From positions 1 to 64,000 of the forward strand of contig NZ_BBBG01000002.1 in the NCBI RefSeq assembly GCF_001315945.1: a stretch of 64,000 bases of DNA, read 5' to 3'. This DNA is from Methanogenium cariaci JCM 10550. Lineage in GTDB: Archaea > Halobacteriota > Methanomicrobia > Methanomicrobiales > Methanomicrobiaceae. The position numbers and the translations under genes were made by a program. The notes below the pieces were generated by a model. The model was given only the letters and a program-made list of their open reading frames with translations, was not told the origin of the DNA and made no database searches. Position 1 is the first letter of the stretch, and each line of letters opens with the position of its first letter. Of the stretch, positions 11,054 to 22,446 are shown piece by piece.

Positions 11054-12881
11054 TCAAAAAAGGTGATTAGGGGGGGTGACGGAAGAGCGACCAAAAGAGG
11101 AAGAGGAGGACATGTACCTGCATCTGTCTTCCCCCCCCAATCTACTCTTCTGAATCATCCCACCAGCATCAGGCCCACCCTCATACAACGTCTCCACTCC
11201 GGAGCGTTCGTCTTTTGGAACATCAGTCGCGTTGTCATCGTCACCTTCCCGATGATCCAGAACAGAATGCACCTGCTCCACCGGTTCAACGATGAAGATC
11301 TTCTCCACCTTCTTCCCGGCCCTGCCGTAGCGCTCTTTTGCAACCTGAAGGTCTACCGAAAAGTGGTGAACGCCCCCCCGGCTTCTTCCGGCAAGCGACA
11401 CCACATATGTTCCGGGGTCAGTGAAGTGATCGATGGAGACACCGTCGATGGAGACCGTGCAGACAAACCCCCCGGTAGGGCCCGCCGGAGATATCGGCGG
11501 TAACCTCGGCCTGTGCAAGCGTATCGTTTTCCCGGACAGTCACCGGGAGGTGCACGACGATCTCAGATTTTACCCTATGCCCTACAACGTCCTTCACGAA
11601 AACCACCAGGACGAGAAGCACAAGAACAAACGGCGACGCGTATATCACGACATTGTGCAGGTTCGGACTGATATCCTGCGGATTTAATACCCCATCCCCC
11701 CCGTCCACATCAACAGCTGCAGCGATGGCAGACGCCGCGTCGGCTATCGCACCCGGTGCATCACCTGCCGCATACCGTCTTTTTGCATTCTCTAAGAATG
11801 TCTGAGCCTTTTTCGGGTTATAGCCAAGGTTTTCGGAGACCACCCGTTCCGCCTCCGCGATGGCCTCCGGTGCCATTGAAACCAGATTCAATGAGACAGT
11901 GGCACCTGCTGCACCGACATCCAGCTCTTCTTCTACACTTCTGTAGCCAAACTTCTCGACAACGATCGTGTGTAACCCCCCCTGCCCGACCGGGATTTCA
12001 AGAGGGCTGCTGCCGGAAAGAACGCCATCGACGAAAACCTGAGCGCCTCCGGGTGCGGTGTGAACAGACAGCAGAACCTGTGCAGGCAAAAGCTCCGCCT
12101 TCACCTCCGATATCTTGCCCGCCGCAACATCGACCCTGCCGGTCCAGTCATCGTATCCAATTTTTCTGATGACAACATCGTAGGTTCCCGGCACAACATC
12201 TTCAAGCGTCGTTCGGGTATTGCCCTTAAACTCCCCCCCGTTCAGATAAATTTCGGCATTGGACGGGACAGACTCAACGGTAATCCTCCCCCCCACCGTG
12301 GATACCGGCTCAAACGTATGCACCAGCGACTGCGACATATCTTCGTTTATGGTCACCGTTACTGCATAGTCGGAGTAATTTTCCAGCTGCAGGAGCACGC
12401 GATGCTGACCTGCGGGAAGCTCGTAGAGAACGACATTCGATGTGCCGGAGAATTGCCCGTCGATAAAGATCCGTGCACCCTCGGGCGTTGTCGATACCGA
12501 GAACGCATCGCCCACCACCGGTTCCAGATTATGGCTGATGTAGGCAGTCTGCCCCCCCTCCTTTACCTCAAATATCGTCTCCCATGTACGGTAGCCCGGC
12601 AGCTCAAGCCTGATATAATGGATACCCGGAAAGACATCCTGGATCACCGTATTCGTCTGAAGACCGAGGTCCTCGTCATTCAGGTAGATATCCGCCCCCT
12701 GCGGATTGGAGGTAACCGATATCGTGCCTTTCTGTATATCCGCACTGGCAGGGGGGGAGACCACCGCCTGTATGAGCAGAAGAAAAAGAATACCGGAGAT
12801 GAATCTCATTGCCGATGCCTGTCTCATGAACGATACCTGTCCGTGCCATCCGGTTGCAGCAATACGCCCGTTATGTTTCAT
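11054..12881 (-). CDS. PEGA-repeat membrane protein, last gene of tubulin-like operon
   Basis: The ATG at 12881 overlaps the stop of the upstream gene (ATGA). An alternative start at 12809 gives a cleaner signal peptide, MRFISGILFLLLIQAVVS. Four PEGA domains follow at about residues 50-330 (ADIYLNDEDLG, ARIFIDGQFSG, AEIYLNGGEFKG, AQVFVDGVLSG). After them come a helical region rich in Ala, a membrane helix (VVIYASPFVLVLLVLVVFV), and a cytoplasmic beta domain with a hydrophilic tail. The frame breaks at the C-run near 11470-11475, and the tail continues to 11054. An extracellular scaffold with a cytoplasmic end could link the envelope to the tubulin-like protein. That link is inference. Confidence 0.7.
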
Positions 12882-13720
12882 TCAATACGGGGGGGTTCCC
12901 TGTCGGTGAAGAGGCGGTATATTCCCGAATCCGATATGAAGAACGCTGCCGAGTTATTAGATATCAGCAGCGTGGTGTTCACCGGACCCCCCCATGCAGA
13001 TCCCGACTGGTTGTATCGCATCAGGTAATACGACTGTTCCGGTTGGTAATCCGCGTTCACAGCCACGGTCACGTTCTGCGGTGTTGACACTGTGATATTG
13101 TATGCACTTCCGAATCCTGACAGATTGACCGGTATGTTTCCCGGTGTTGTGTTCAGCTGCGTGATAATTACGGACATATCTGGGGGGGTGATCGTTGCCG
13201 AAGGAGTGATATGCGGGATTACAGTTGTATTATAACCGGGAGGTATGAACCCAAAGGGATGACGAAGAGAACCATGATGGCCGCAAGAAGAACGACAAGG
13301 ACTCCCACCACAGCCAACAGGCGAACCCTCCCCCCCCTCTTTTTCTCCTCCATATGCCTCTCATACTCGCGTTCAAGCCGCTCCCCCCCGTCATAATCGT
13401 TACTTTTCCACTTCCCGTAGTCCGACTCGTCCGGGTGTTTCAGTTCCTTTTTCGTGGGCGGTTCATATGCAGTGGATGAAAAATCTCCCGGAAGCCGAGT
13501 AACGGCACCAATGTTCTCCCGGACCAGAAATTCCCCCCCGAAACGGCTTTCCATACCCGGCGACATCTTTTTGGTTTGTCTGTACTCAGAAACAAACCGT
13601 TCGGCAAGGCCTCTTCGTGACATCTCCCGGATAGTCTCTGCCGGATGGCAGGGTTTTGTGCAAAAGCACCCATGTTCCGGTAGATATCCTGCCATGTTGG
13701 ATCATCCGTCCGCCCGGCAT
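12878..13720 (-). CDS. Single-pass membrane protein of tubulin-like operon
   Basis: This is a protein of about 280 residues with no recognised family. The N-terminal cytoplasmic part (DDPTWQDIYRNMGAF; later a charged stretch LEREYERHMEEKKRG) precedes one membrane helix (VRLLAVVGVLVVLLAAIMVLFVIP). An extracellular Asn/Thr-rich beta domain follows. The start at 13718-13720 sits directly beside the stop of the upstream gene. Three frame changes are needed: near 13705, near 13645, and near 13260. It ends in an ATGA overlap with the PEGA gene. Membership of the operon is clear from spacing; function is unknown. Confidence 0.55.
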
Positions 13721-14327
13721 TCAGGTCGATATGAATCCGCCGGATGACCTCTCAGTCACCAGCAGATCTGCGTCCCGGAAGGTCCTCTTTGCAACAACTA
13801 GGGTAAACCCCCGAAGAGAGATAGGGTTGAAGCTTTTCGGTAACAGTGACAACAAAATCGAGAGACTTCGAGCGGTCGCCGGAAACGCATACCACCTCTT
13901 TCCCTATAAGCAGTCTGCCGACAGAGTAGTCTGCGGCATTTGAACCCGGAAGACCGGGTATTGCCTGACGGTGGAAATCTTCAAAGAGATCCATATCAGA
14001 TGCGGGACCACGCACCTCATACTCTATTTCAGAGAGCCTCCGTTCGACGCGGCCGTAAAACGCATGGATAAAGGGGGGGAGATTCATCTTCGGCGGAAGT
14101 TCCCTGTTCCTCCCGACCTTCTCAAGATAAATGAACGTATCGGGCCTCCGTCCCTTCTTTTGCACGTTTACCGCAGTCCCAAGCAGAACAATGCCGTTTT
14201 TTGTGCTGATATACAAAGAAGCCGTGCTCTCGTCAAGTTTCTCTGCAAGACCTATTACTGACTCGTCATACAGATTGCCTGCGACCGTCTCTCCGTCGGT
14301 TGTGAATATCCCGTATGAATCATCCAT
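13721..14327 (-). CDS. Conserved soluble protein of unknown function in tubulin-like operon
   Basis: The gene starts at ATG 14327, 24 bases after the GTPase-like gene's corrected stop. It encodes about 200 residues: an N-terminal beta-rich part (ASLYISTKNGIVLLGTAV) and a central FIHAFYGRVERRLSEIEYEV. Near the end an alpha/beta segment reads DYSVGRLLIGKEVVCVSGD. One base is off near 13795, and the corrected end reads FRDADLLVTERSSGGFIST. No signal peptide or membrane helix is seen, so it is probably cytosolic and may assist the GTPase-like or tubulin-like protein. Confidence 0.55.
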
Positions 14328-14351
14328 TATTCAACTACCCCCCCCAAAACA

Positions 14352-15929
14352 TTACAGACCGAATTTGAATATCTCCGTAAATCTCCACGGGGGGGTAAGA
14401 CCGGTCGGGGAAATTTCCTCTTCAAACCCTTCCTCTGTCGGGAAGGTTCTGCCGATGCATCAACCGAGACCGCGATAAAATACATCGAGATGTCGTTCAT
14501 CATGTTTACCATATTTTTAAAGACCTTGTTTGAACTGAGGATCTCGAAGAGACGGTTCTCGAGTTCCAGTGCCTCTCTCGACTTCTCGCGGATGTCGGAC
14601 AGCTTTCCGGCATTCATGGAATGAAGCAGGTTTCGGATCTCCTTGTTCTTCCAGAAGACCAGATCCGTTTTGGTAACAACGAGGGCGTATTTTTTGTTTG
14701 ACCCGAAAAACCCGAAGTAATTCTTTCCTTCGAGGTCAATAAGGGTCTTCATATATCCGCCGAACTCCCGTGCAAGCTGTGCATGACCCTTTCTGCTGTC
14801 GGTGATCTTTTCGCCGTCGATAAGAAAGATGACCTTGCCTGCTCTCAGGAAGTTGCCGTACATCGTCGATATGATGACACTCTTGGTAAACTCCGGGTCG
14901 GTAAGATCTTCAGAGTAGTGCAGTTTGATGTAGCGGACAAAATCAATCGTCCCCCCCGCACTCTTTCTGACCTCGCTCAGGGGCATACCGATTCGTTCGC
15001 TTAACAAGGAGACTGCCTTTTTGAAGTTGATCTCGTTGAGTTCATCGTAATACTCGCCCGCATAGTCCACAACGGTCCATTTGACCGGAATCAACCCGTA
15101 CTTCTTCCCGGTAAGCTGGTACATCACCATCTGGTAACGGTATGTCCGGGAGAGAATCTTTCCGTCGAGGATGTTTGCATACAGGTTTGATATGCGCAGT
15201 GCGTCCCCGTCGTCATTCGGATCACCGGTTAACACAACACCCTCATTGGAGTGGCCCTTCTGGAAGTGTTCTGATATGTAGCTCCAGAGACCAAGAACAA
15301 AATACGTCTTTCCGGATGATCGTGGTCCGAATATAAATATCTCGGACGCCCGCACCCCGACGGTGATCTTTATGGCAAGCCAGTAGAGGATCAAAGAGAG
15401 ACCAATACCCGCACCGAAGAAGAAGATGCTCTGTGTCGCATATGCCTCGCTGACTGCCGCATCCGGTGCAAGAGCTATCACATACAGTTCATAGGCAAGA
15501 AAGCCGATGATGATGGCAAAGAATACGGTAAAGAGCACCTTGGCGAATGTTGCAAGAGTATCATACCGGTTGGTGAGCACCGCCTTTGCGACAAACACCG
15601 CACCGCAGAGGATACCGGCCGAGAAGGTGAGGAGTAAGAGATCCACATCCGCCCACGGCGAAGAATATACATAAAATACCGGTACTGCTGCAAATATGCC
15701 CGCATAGATGACACCGTTTATCCGGGAATCCTCGTTGAAGAGCATCCCCCACCGCGATGATAAAAAACAGACCGCATAAAAATTCAACCAAAACCGTCAG
15801 CCCAAATCCCGGAGGGTGGAGCTTAAAGACCGGGGGGGCCACCGTCGTGAATATCCAGGCAACGATAATGCTCAGGGGGGGGAGACCTAAAAGAAGATAC
15901 ATTTGTCTTCTTTTATTGTTGATGATCAT
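14352..15929 (-). CDS. Membrane-anchored GTPase-like P-loop protein
   Basis: The start at 15929 overlaps the upstream tubulin-like gene by four bases (ATGA). About five hydrophobic segments fill residues 10-160. A GTPase-like domain follows, with Walker A GPRSSGKTY near residue 190, a DxxG switch in WTVVDYAGEYYDEL, and VVTKTDL as the guanine-specificity motif. The frame is broken near 15745-15749 (C5, four expected) and near 14455; the corrected end is WRFTEIFKFGL with a stop at 14352. The motifs fit a TRAFAC-type GTPase more than an AAA ATPase. It is probably a membrane switch working with the tubulin-like protein. Confidence 0.65.
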
Positions 15930-18900
15930 TCCCTGACTGCCTCTTTGATATCCTTTACCGTGTAGAGATCCAAAACCCTCTCCTTTGCCTCTTCGATCTG
16001 TGTTTTGTCGCCCGATTCAAGGTCTGATATTTCTGCTGCGTCGGTTAACAGCAGGGTCCTGTCACGGACGATATACTTTCCCTCGTGCAGGTACAGGGCA
16101 TGGTGGAGGATATTGTTTCTTGCCTTCTCGTACTTCTCCCAGTAGCCTCCGCCGGTTGTCAGCGGGGAGATGTTGTCGAGGAAACTTGCCGCCGCAAAGA
16201 ACGTGAGCGATATCTCCCAGGGTTTGGTGTAGTTGTGGGAGTTGACCTTGGCACTGTCGACCCCCCCTTTTAAGTCCAGGGATTTTACCAGATTACGCCT
16301 GAAGTCACTGCCTTTGTTGTCTATCAACTGCGAGAGCCAGTGCGAGGGGGGGACGAGGCGACGAGGGCGGCCTTGTCAAAACTCCATCTCTCGGTACCGG
16401 CACTCCCGTATCCGATGGATATGTTGTTGATACCGAGTTTGTGGGCATCGACAAGCTCCTTGTACTTCCACTGCACAATGTTGTAGAGCTTCTCAATCTC
16501 AAGTTTTCCTTCTTCGTCATAATCGAGAACAGAGAGATCAGAGTCATCGTTTAACAGCGAGAGAATGTTCGGGTTGATCTCACCGAACCACGTCCGGTAC
16601 ATCCCCCCCTCAATGGTCTCGTTTCCGCTCTTTCTCTTCTCGTCAATGCTTCTCAGGCCGGATTCATAGGCATTCACTTCCGCATTGAATTTCTTTCTGG
16701 GGTCAAAGGTGGCACTCACCAGATCGTCTGTCTTCTGCAGGAATTCGATCTGCTGCTGCATCATCTTCTGCGACTGGATCAGGGCGTCAATCTCGGTGTT
16801 GATGTTTCCAATCTTTGTGGTGTAGCCTTCACGGCTGTTTACGATCTCTGTCAGGGACTCCCGAATGCTCGTGAGAACCGATGCGGTGTCCCTTCCGGAA
16901 AAGGACCGGATCAGCTCTGCCTTCTCCTCTGATTCAAGGTTGAACTGGGAGAGGAGAGGGGCGATGGTCCCTTCCCGCAAAGAGCCCAGACGTGTGTCAA
17001 ACTCACGGGTCAGGAACTTATCCTGTATGAAGACCTCAAAAGGATCGCGAATGGCGATCTTCCCGGGATGCATCTGGGATATCTTGCGTATCCTCTCCTC
17101 CTTTGTCGCCTTCTCGCTTCTGAAGATCTCAGGGTTCAGTTTCCGGCCGAGCAGACTGTCAGAGAAACCCTGTTTCTTGGCGATCCTGAGCATATAGTCG
17201 TTGTAGATGTAGAGGGATACCGACTCCGCCAGATCCTTGAGGTAGGAGAAATCAGTCGACGTCGCCTGCTCCAGCTGTTCGATATCCCCCTGAAGGTCAC
17301 CGAGCGAGAGTGATGCAAGCCATGCCGCACGTTTAATGGGCTTCGCCTTCTTTTTCTCCGACTGGTTCAGTTTCTCCTGCAAAACAATAAGCAGGGTGGA
17401 GAACTTCTCCAGAAATGCCTGTTCGAGAACTTCTATGGAGTCCTGACCGGTGGCAGCGGCGGTGCCGTGGCCGAGTGCAATGTAATCATCGACCGGTCGT
17501 GCCAGTGCGTTGACCTCGGATTTGACCAGGCCAAGCATCCGATCCTGCTCGTTGGTAATATCAACCAATTCCGAGCGTTTGTTTTTGACCCGGACATCGG
17601 CCTCGCTTATTTCCCCCCCTTTCAGTGCCGACTGGCGGGACGAGAGCATACCGGACACCTTGCCAAAGTTCTCCTCGCCACGGATGACATTAACCAGTGC
17701 AGTCCGGGCGGATTTTCCGTGTACCGAGAGCGTCTTTTTCTGGAGGTCGGACATCTCCTCCAGAAGCTGGAGATTCTTTTTGATGACTTCGTAGAGCTCC
17801 TGATCCTTTGCATTTTCATGCGGTTTGCTCTCGTTTTCAAGGGATCTCCTGAGCCGGGTGACATACTCGGTAAGCTTATCGAAATCCTTTACCAGAGTGA
17901 TGTCCCTGAGCTCCTCGGGCATGTTGTTGGTGACTGCCGATTCGATAATGGACTGTGTCTTGAAGTTCAAAAGATCGATGATCTCATTCTCCCAGACTTT
18001 CTTTACCTTTTCAATCTCCTTCCGATAGAGGTTGACATCATCGTGAGTGATCTCGGTATCCGTCTTTGAAAATTCCTCAGGATAGAGGGTTTCATTGGTC
18101 GCGATAAAGTCCGTGACCTCTTTCAGGATTTTCCCCCCGGTTCTGTGAAATCCCCCCCGAGAGGCTCTCGATGACATCCTCAAAGCCCTTCTTCAGGGAC
18201 CGCAGGTTTTCAACCGGGTATTCAATCACATGGGAATCCGCGAAGATAAACCCGGAATAATCCTTTTTGGCATCGACGATGGCGGATATATCAGCCGTCG
18301 GGAGGTAGAAGGAGTTGATGAACATATAGGGGGGGAAGGAAGAATCAAACTCGACGACTTCCTGCTTCCGGTCCCCTCCGTCCACGTATCCGGTAGGGCT
18401 CAGGGATGAGACGATGATATAGTTAAAGAGCTTGTCATCCTTCATGTTGAGATATTCAATCTCCGAGAGGGCGATGGCCGCGTTTAACTGCTCCTTTTCC
18501 CCCTCGCTTGCCGCCGGGAGCACCACAAAGAGCCATATTTTTGACTCCTGTCCACGTTTTTCCTTGATGTATCGGGCAAGATCGATAAACATCCCGGAAC
18601 CGGTACCGCCTCCGAGACCGACAACGATGGCAACCGGGCCGTGGCCCTGGAACGACGGGAAATGTTCTCCGCCCTGGGTGATTGCCTTGTAGAACACCGC
18701 CTTGGATATGGCACGCCTGCGATGCACCCCCCCTCCTCCGAAGTCGTCCACGATGTTTTTGTCGATCTGCTTGAGCATCTGGTAGTCAAATCCGTATTCG
18801 GGATCGTTCATCCACCATACGTCAACAAGCGGGCGTTCACGCCGGTTTTTGATCTGTTCGGCGATCCCCCCCTTTGAGGTCAGGGATGACACACGCTCGA

Positions 18901-19212
18901 CATTGGCAAGGTCAGGGAGATGGTAATGATAGCTCTTTACGCTCCCTCCCATCTGGCTGTTTGTCCGCTGAATCGCACCGACCTTCGCCTCAACCTCTTC
19001 TGAACGTCTGATGTCGTCCTTTCTCTGGTTCGAGTCGGTGTCTATGGTGTAGAGGGTCAGGCGTTTTCCGTCTGAAAGATAGTGCTTTAAGAACCATTCA
19101 TGGTCATAAAGGTTTGATATGAGCTTCTTTCCGCACCCCCCCCTATGGCAACGACGGTCAGTTCATCCGGCATCTGGAAGGCTTTTCCCTCGATTATATC
19201 ATTATGAGCCAT
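15926..19212 (-). CDS. Tubulin/FtsZ-like protein with long coiled-coil C-terminus
   Basis: This protein of about 1,090 residues starts at ATG 19212 and overlaps the upstream gene by 11 bases. Residues 1-340 form a tubulin/FtsZ-type GTPase domain: a Gly-rich loop VVAIGGCGKK, then the signature VGLGGGTGSGM and a helix EKEQLNAAIALSEIEYL. The remaining 750 residues are charged and largely helical with coiled-coil character, unlike FtsZ, CetZ or true tubulin. Frames change at three tracts: G8 near 19137-19144, the G/C runs at 18135-18165, and C7 near 16347-16353. With corrections it is continuous. It is probably a filament-forming GTPase of the Tubulin_like (PF13809-type) group; polymerisation is inferred. 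Confidence 0.75.
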
Positions 19213-20012
19213 TGTTTTTAGTCCCCCCCTTGTATTCATTATGGAAATCCTGCATGTTCTTCGCCCGTATCCGGCCGAATACCATTCCGGTTGTAAACCC
19301 TGCGACAAGCAGCACAACGGCGATCAGAACCGCTGTTGTAACCGGGATACTTGCATCTTTGGGTGATTCTGCGTATTGTAAGATGTCTTCTGCCTCATCC
19401 CTGAGTCCCCCCCGGGAGTAGAGATCGTCAATAAGCGCTCTCATATCGGGGTCAGCGACTGCATTCAGCCGTGACATGAACTCTTCGTCATCGGGAATGG
19501 TGATGGAAAATGTCTCTGTCGTACCCGTTCCGAGAATATCGCGGTTTTGATCAAGTGCCTCGATGTGGTAGTAGACATACCCTGTTGTCTGGGTGATCTG
19601 TTTTGTTACGACAACGCCGTCAACAATTTCAACCGATGTCAGCATCGGCACCCGGCCATATACGCTGACCGTAATTTTGTCCGGGAATTCACCGACCTCG
19701 GTAAGTTCAATCTTATGGTCGTTTAATGCCTCTTCCCCCCCCGGATACATTAAAACCGCTCCCGTCTATCTGCCAGAGGTTGGTGCCTGCTACCGGCATG
19801 AGATCCGTGTTTATTTCTATAACCCGTGTCTGTTTGGGGGGGATGGCGCTCACTTCTATTGTATATTGTATTGATTCTCCCTCATTCAGGGATTCAGAAA
19901 GCGTTCCATTCGTTAATTCCGCAACAATGGCAGCGGAAGGCATGCATATCAACAGAAATGACAGCGTCAGTGCCAGTGATATGCATACGGATGCCCGATT
20001 CCTTATTCGCAT
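19202..20012 (-). CDS. Secreted protein with C-terminal membrane anchor, first gene of tubulin-like operon
   Basis: A signal peptide (RASVCISLALTLSFLLICMPSA) is followed by an extracellular beta-rich region of about 180 residues (QYTIEVSAIPPKQTRVIEIN; VSVYGRVPMLTSVEIVDG). A short helical part comes next, then a C-terminal membrane helix (ASIPVTTAVLIAVVLLVAGFTTG) and a basic cytoplasmic tail. A run of eight C near 19735-19742 breaks the frame; the halves join at NVSGG/EEALNDH. The stop lies inside the start of the tubulin-like gene, so the two are translationally coupled. It could be an outer sensor or anchor. Confidence 0.65.
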
Positions 20013-20068
20013 ACTGAGAAGGTTTATTTAAAAACAGTTAAACATTTCTCAAAATGAAGATGAGGTTT

Positions 20069-21305
20069 TCAGGGATTAAGCAGCAGCATTGAATCACCTT
20101 TGCGCAAGACATACTCTTCCTGCATCATTGAATCAAGCGCAATCTGAAACTCCAGCGGATCTGCACCGATGACCTTTATTGCTTCACGAATGGGGGGAAA
20201 AATACTTCCGTTGGATAACCATCGCATAATCTGTAATAGATTTTTCTGGAATCTCCAACAAGGCGGAACGGTTTGATAATCCCCCCCATCGGGGGGAAGA
20301 ATACCTGCCTGAAACTTCGTCGTCCATGTACGACCAGAGATCCATCACCATATCGATATCTTCCCTGCTGATTTCTGAGCTGCACTGCAGACGGGCATAG
20401 GAACAAGCGAGCTTTGGAATGGCATCACCAACATTCTGTCGGTAATTCCTCTTTTTACCCGAATGATACTGCTCCCTCATCTCATAGGTTACTTCAAGAA
20501 TATCCTTCTCAATCCGGTTCAGATTTTCAGGGTGAATGATGTAGGAATCCAGCAGTTGTGCCCGGATAATTTGTGCCGTATCATCGAGACTCTCCCGATA
20601 GTCCTTCAGAAAATTTCGTGATAACACCCCGTCAACAACGATGGGGATGTCAGATACCAGATTTTCCGGAATACGTATCGCCTGATTTATTTCTCCGGTA
20701 TTTTTGGTGACGGTTTTTTCTTTCTGGGATATGCGATAGTAAATGTCCGAACTCAGTTTCCGGAATTCGTTCGGGATGACGTTGAGTGATTCCCGAAAAA
20801 GTTCCCATTGATGCTTCCGGCCAAACACCGCTGAATTAATCCCCCCCCGTATCTTTTTGTACGGGAGGTGATGAGCAGGCAAACAGACATGAACAGGTGG
20901 CGATACTCAGGACTTCCTCAGACTCACCACGATAGGGATAGGTAAAATACTCAATCACCTCCCGGAAATCCATGATCTTCTGTTTCATGGCAATCTGGAC
21001 AACGTCATATTCCTTCCAGCCGGATATGGTCCTGAGTTTTACCCATTTTTTACCGGATGTATCCAGTATGATGGTTTTTTCATCTTCAACCCGGACATCG
21101 GCATACCTACCTTCCGGAGGCGGATGCCATCGGTATAGTAGATCTCTTTCTTCGTATTCGGGAGATACGGCGAGTAGTCAAGATAAAAAAACCCATCCTC
21201 ACGGTCATGCCGGACGTATCCGACATCCCGGTATTTTTGGTTGCAGGCAATCTCCTTTTCAACATTCGATAGTTCATACCCCATCGAGCGGTCATGGAGA
21301 GCCAT
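20069..21305 (-). CDS. MCM-C-terminus-like protein with winged-helix end
   Basis: This protein of about 410 residues is reassembled from three frames (breaks near 21100, at C8 near 20841, and at runs near 20282-20299). The middle part, LLDSYIIHPENLNRIEKDIL...VTYEMREQY...ACSYARLQCSSEISREDIDMVMDLW, follows the pattern of the MCM helicase C-terminal lid region. The end (NLLQIMRWLSNGS...LDSMMQEEYVLRKGDSMLLLNP) looks like a winged helix. No Walker A or B motif is seen, so it cannot be an active MCM ATPase as read. It is divergent from tyrS. The relation to MCM is a pattern judgement and needs a profile search. Confidence 0.45.
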
Positions 21306-21452
21306 ACATGATCATTTCCACGATACCCCATAAGATAATCGTTTGTTGATGCAGAGACCGGAAAAAAGAACGCAAAGAATTGCAGAGATCCGGTCACCCC
21401 GGCTTCCGCACCGAAGCAACCATTAATGCGCTGCACACCCCCAGTACTGACA

Positions 21453-22408
21453 ATGGACTCATACGCGCTTGCAACGCGAAATACGGTTGAAGTCGTCACT
21501 GATGAAGAACTCCGCTCTGTCCTTGCACAGGACAAAAAGCGAGTATACGCCGGATACGAACCATCCGGTGAAATTCATCTCGGCCACCTTGTCACCATCA
21601 ATAAACTCATCGACCTGCAGAATGCAGGGTTCCAGGTCGTCGTCCTCCTGGCAGACCTCCACGCCTACCTGAACCGCAAGGGCACCATGGAGGAAGTCAG
21701 GGAACTGGCAGAGTATAACCGCCGCTGTTTTGAAGCGGTCGGCCTGAAGGATGCAGAATTTGTAATGGGCAGTGACTTCCAGCTCTCCCCCCCTGAGTAT
21801 CAGCTCGATGTACTGATGCTCTCACAGCGTATCACCATCAACCGGGCCACCCGATCCATGAACGAGGTCGGACGCCAGATGGAGAACCCGACCGTCTCCC
21901 AGATGGTCTATCCCATCATGCAGATGGTCGACATCGCCCGGCTCAATGTAGACGTGGCCCTGGGTGGCATCGACCAGCGCAAGATTCACATGCTTGCAAG
22001 GGAACACCTCCCGTCCATCGGGGTAAAGGCACCACTCTGCATCCACACGCCAATCATAAACGGCCTTGACGGCAAGAAGATGGCCTCCTCTTCCGGGAAC
22101 TACATATCGATTGCAGACTCAGAGGAGACCGTCGCAAAGAAGATGAAGAAGGCCTTCTGCCCACCGGAAATTGAGGAGAACCCGGTGCTCCAGACACTGA
22201 AGTACCACGTCTTCCCCCCCGCCTCGGCACCGTCAGCATACACCGCCCGGAGAAGTTCGGCGGCGATGTCACCTTCACCTCCTATGAAGAGATGGAAGGG
22301 GGGGCATACGCAGCAGGAAACATCCATCCGGCAGATCTGAAGGCTGCGGTTTCCAACGGACTCATCGAAGCACTGGCAGATGCCCGTGCGTTTATGAACG
22401 GTGAGTAA
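21453..22408 (+). CDS. tyrS: Tyrosyl-tRNA synthetase
   Basis: This is a class I synthetase charging tRNA-Tyr, archaeal short form of about 318 residues. The HIGH-type motif is HLGH in GYEPSGEIHLGHL, and the KMSKS-type loop is KKMASSSGN. The start MDSYALATRNTVEVVT is typical of the family; upstream codons to 21426 are less likely. A run of seven C at 22214-22220, where five fit YHVFPRLGTVSIHRPEKFGG, breaks the frame. The corrected end is NGLIEALADARAFMNGE at 22408. Two further runs add an extra Pro (LSPPEYQ) and Gly (EMEGGAYAAG). It is followed after 38 bases by rio1. Confidence 0.93.
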
Positions 22409-22446
22409 GCAGATTCATACCACACATACCGGAGATCAGATACATT

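Noticed and set aside
12060-13028. Rightward 322-codon open frame at 12-13 kb
   Set aside because: It lies opposite the PEGA protein and has no motif or ribosome site.
17467-18069. Rightward 200-codon frame within the tubulin-like gene
   Set aside because: Antisense of the coiled-coil region; hydrophobic composition arises from complementing Glu/Lys codons.
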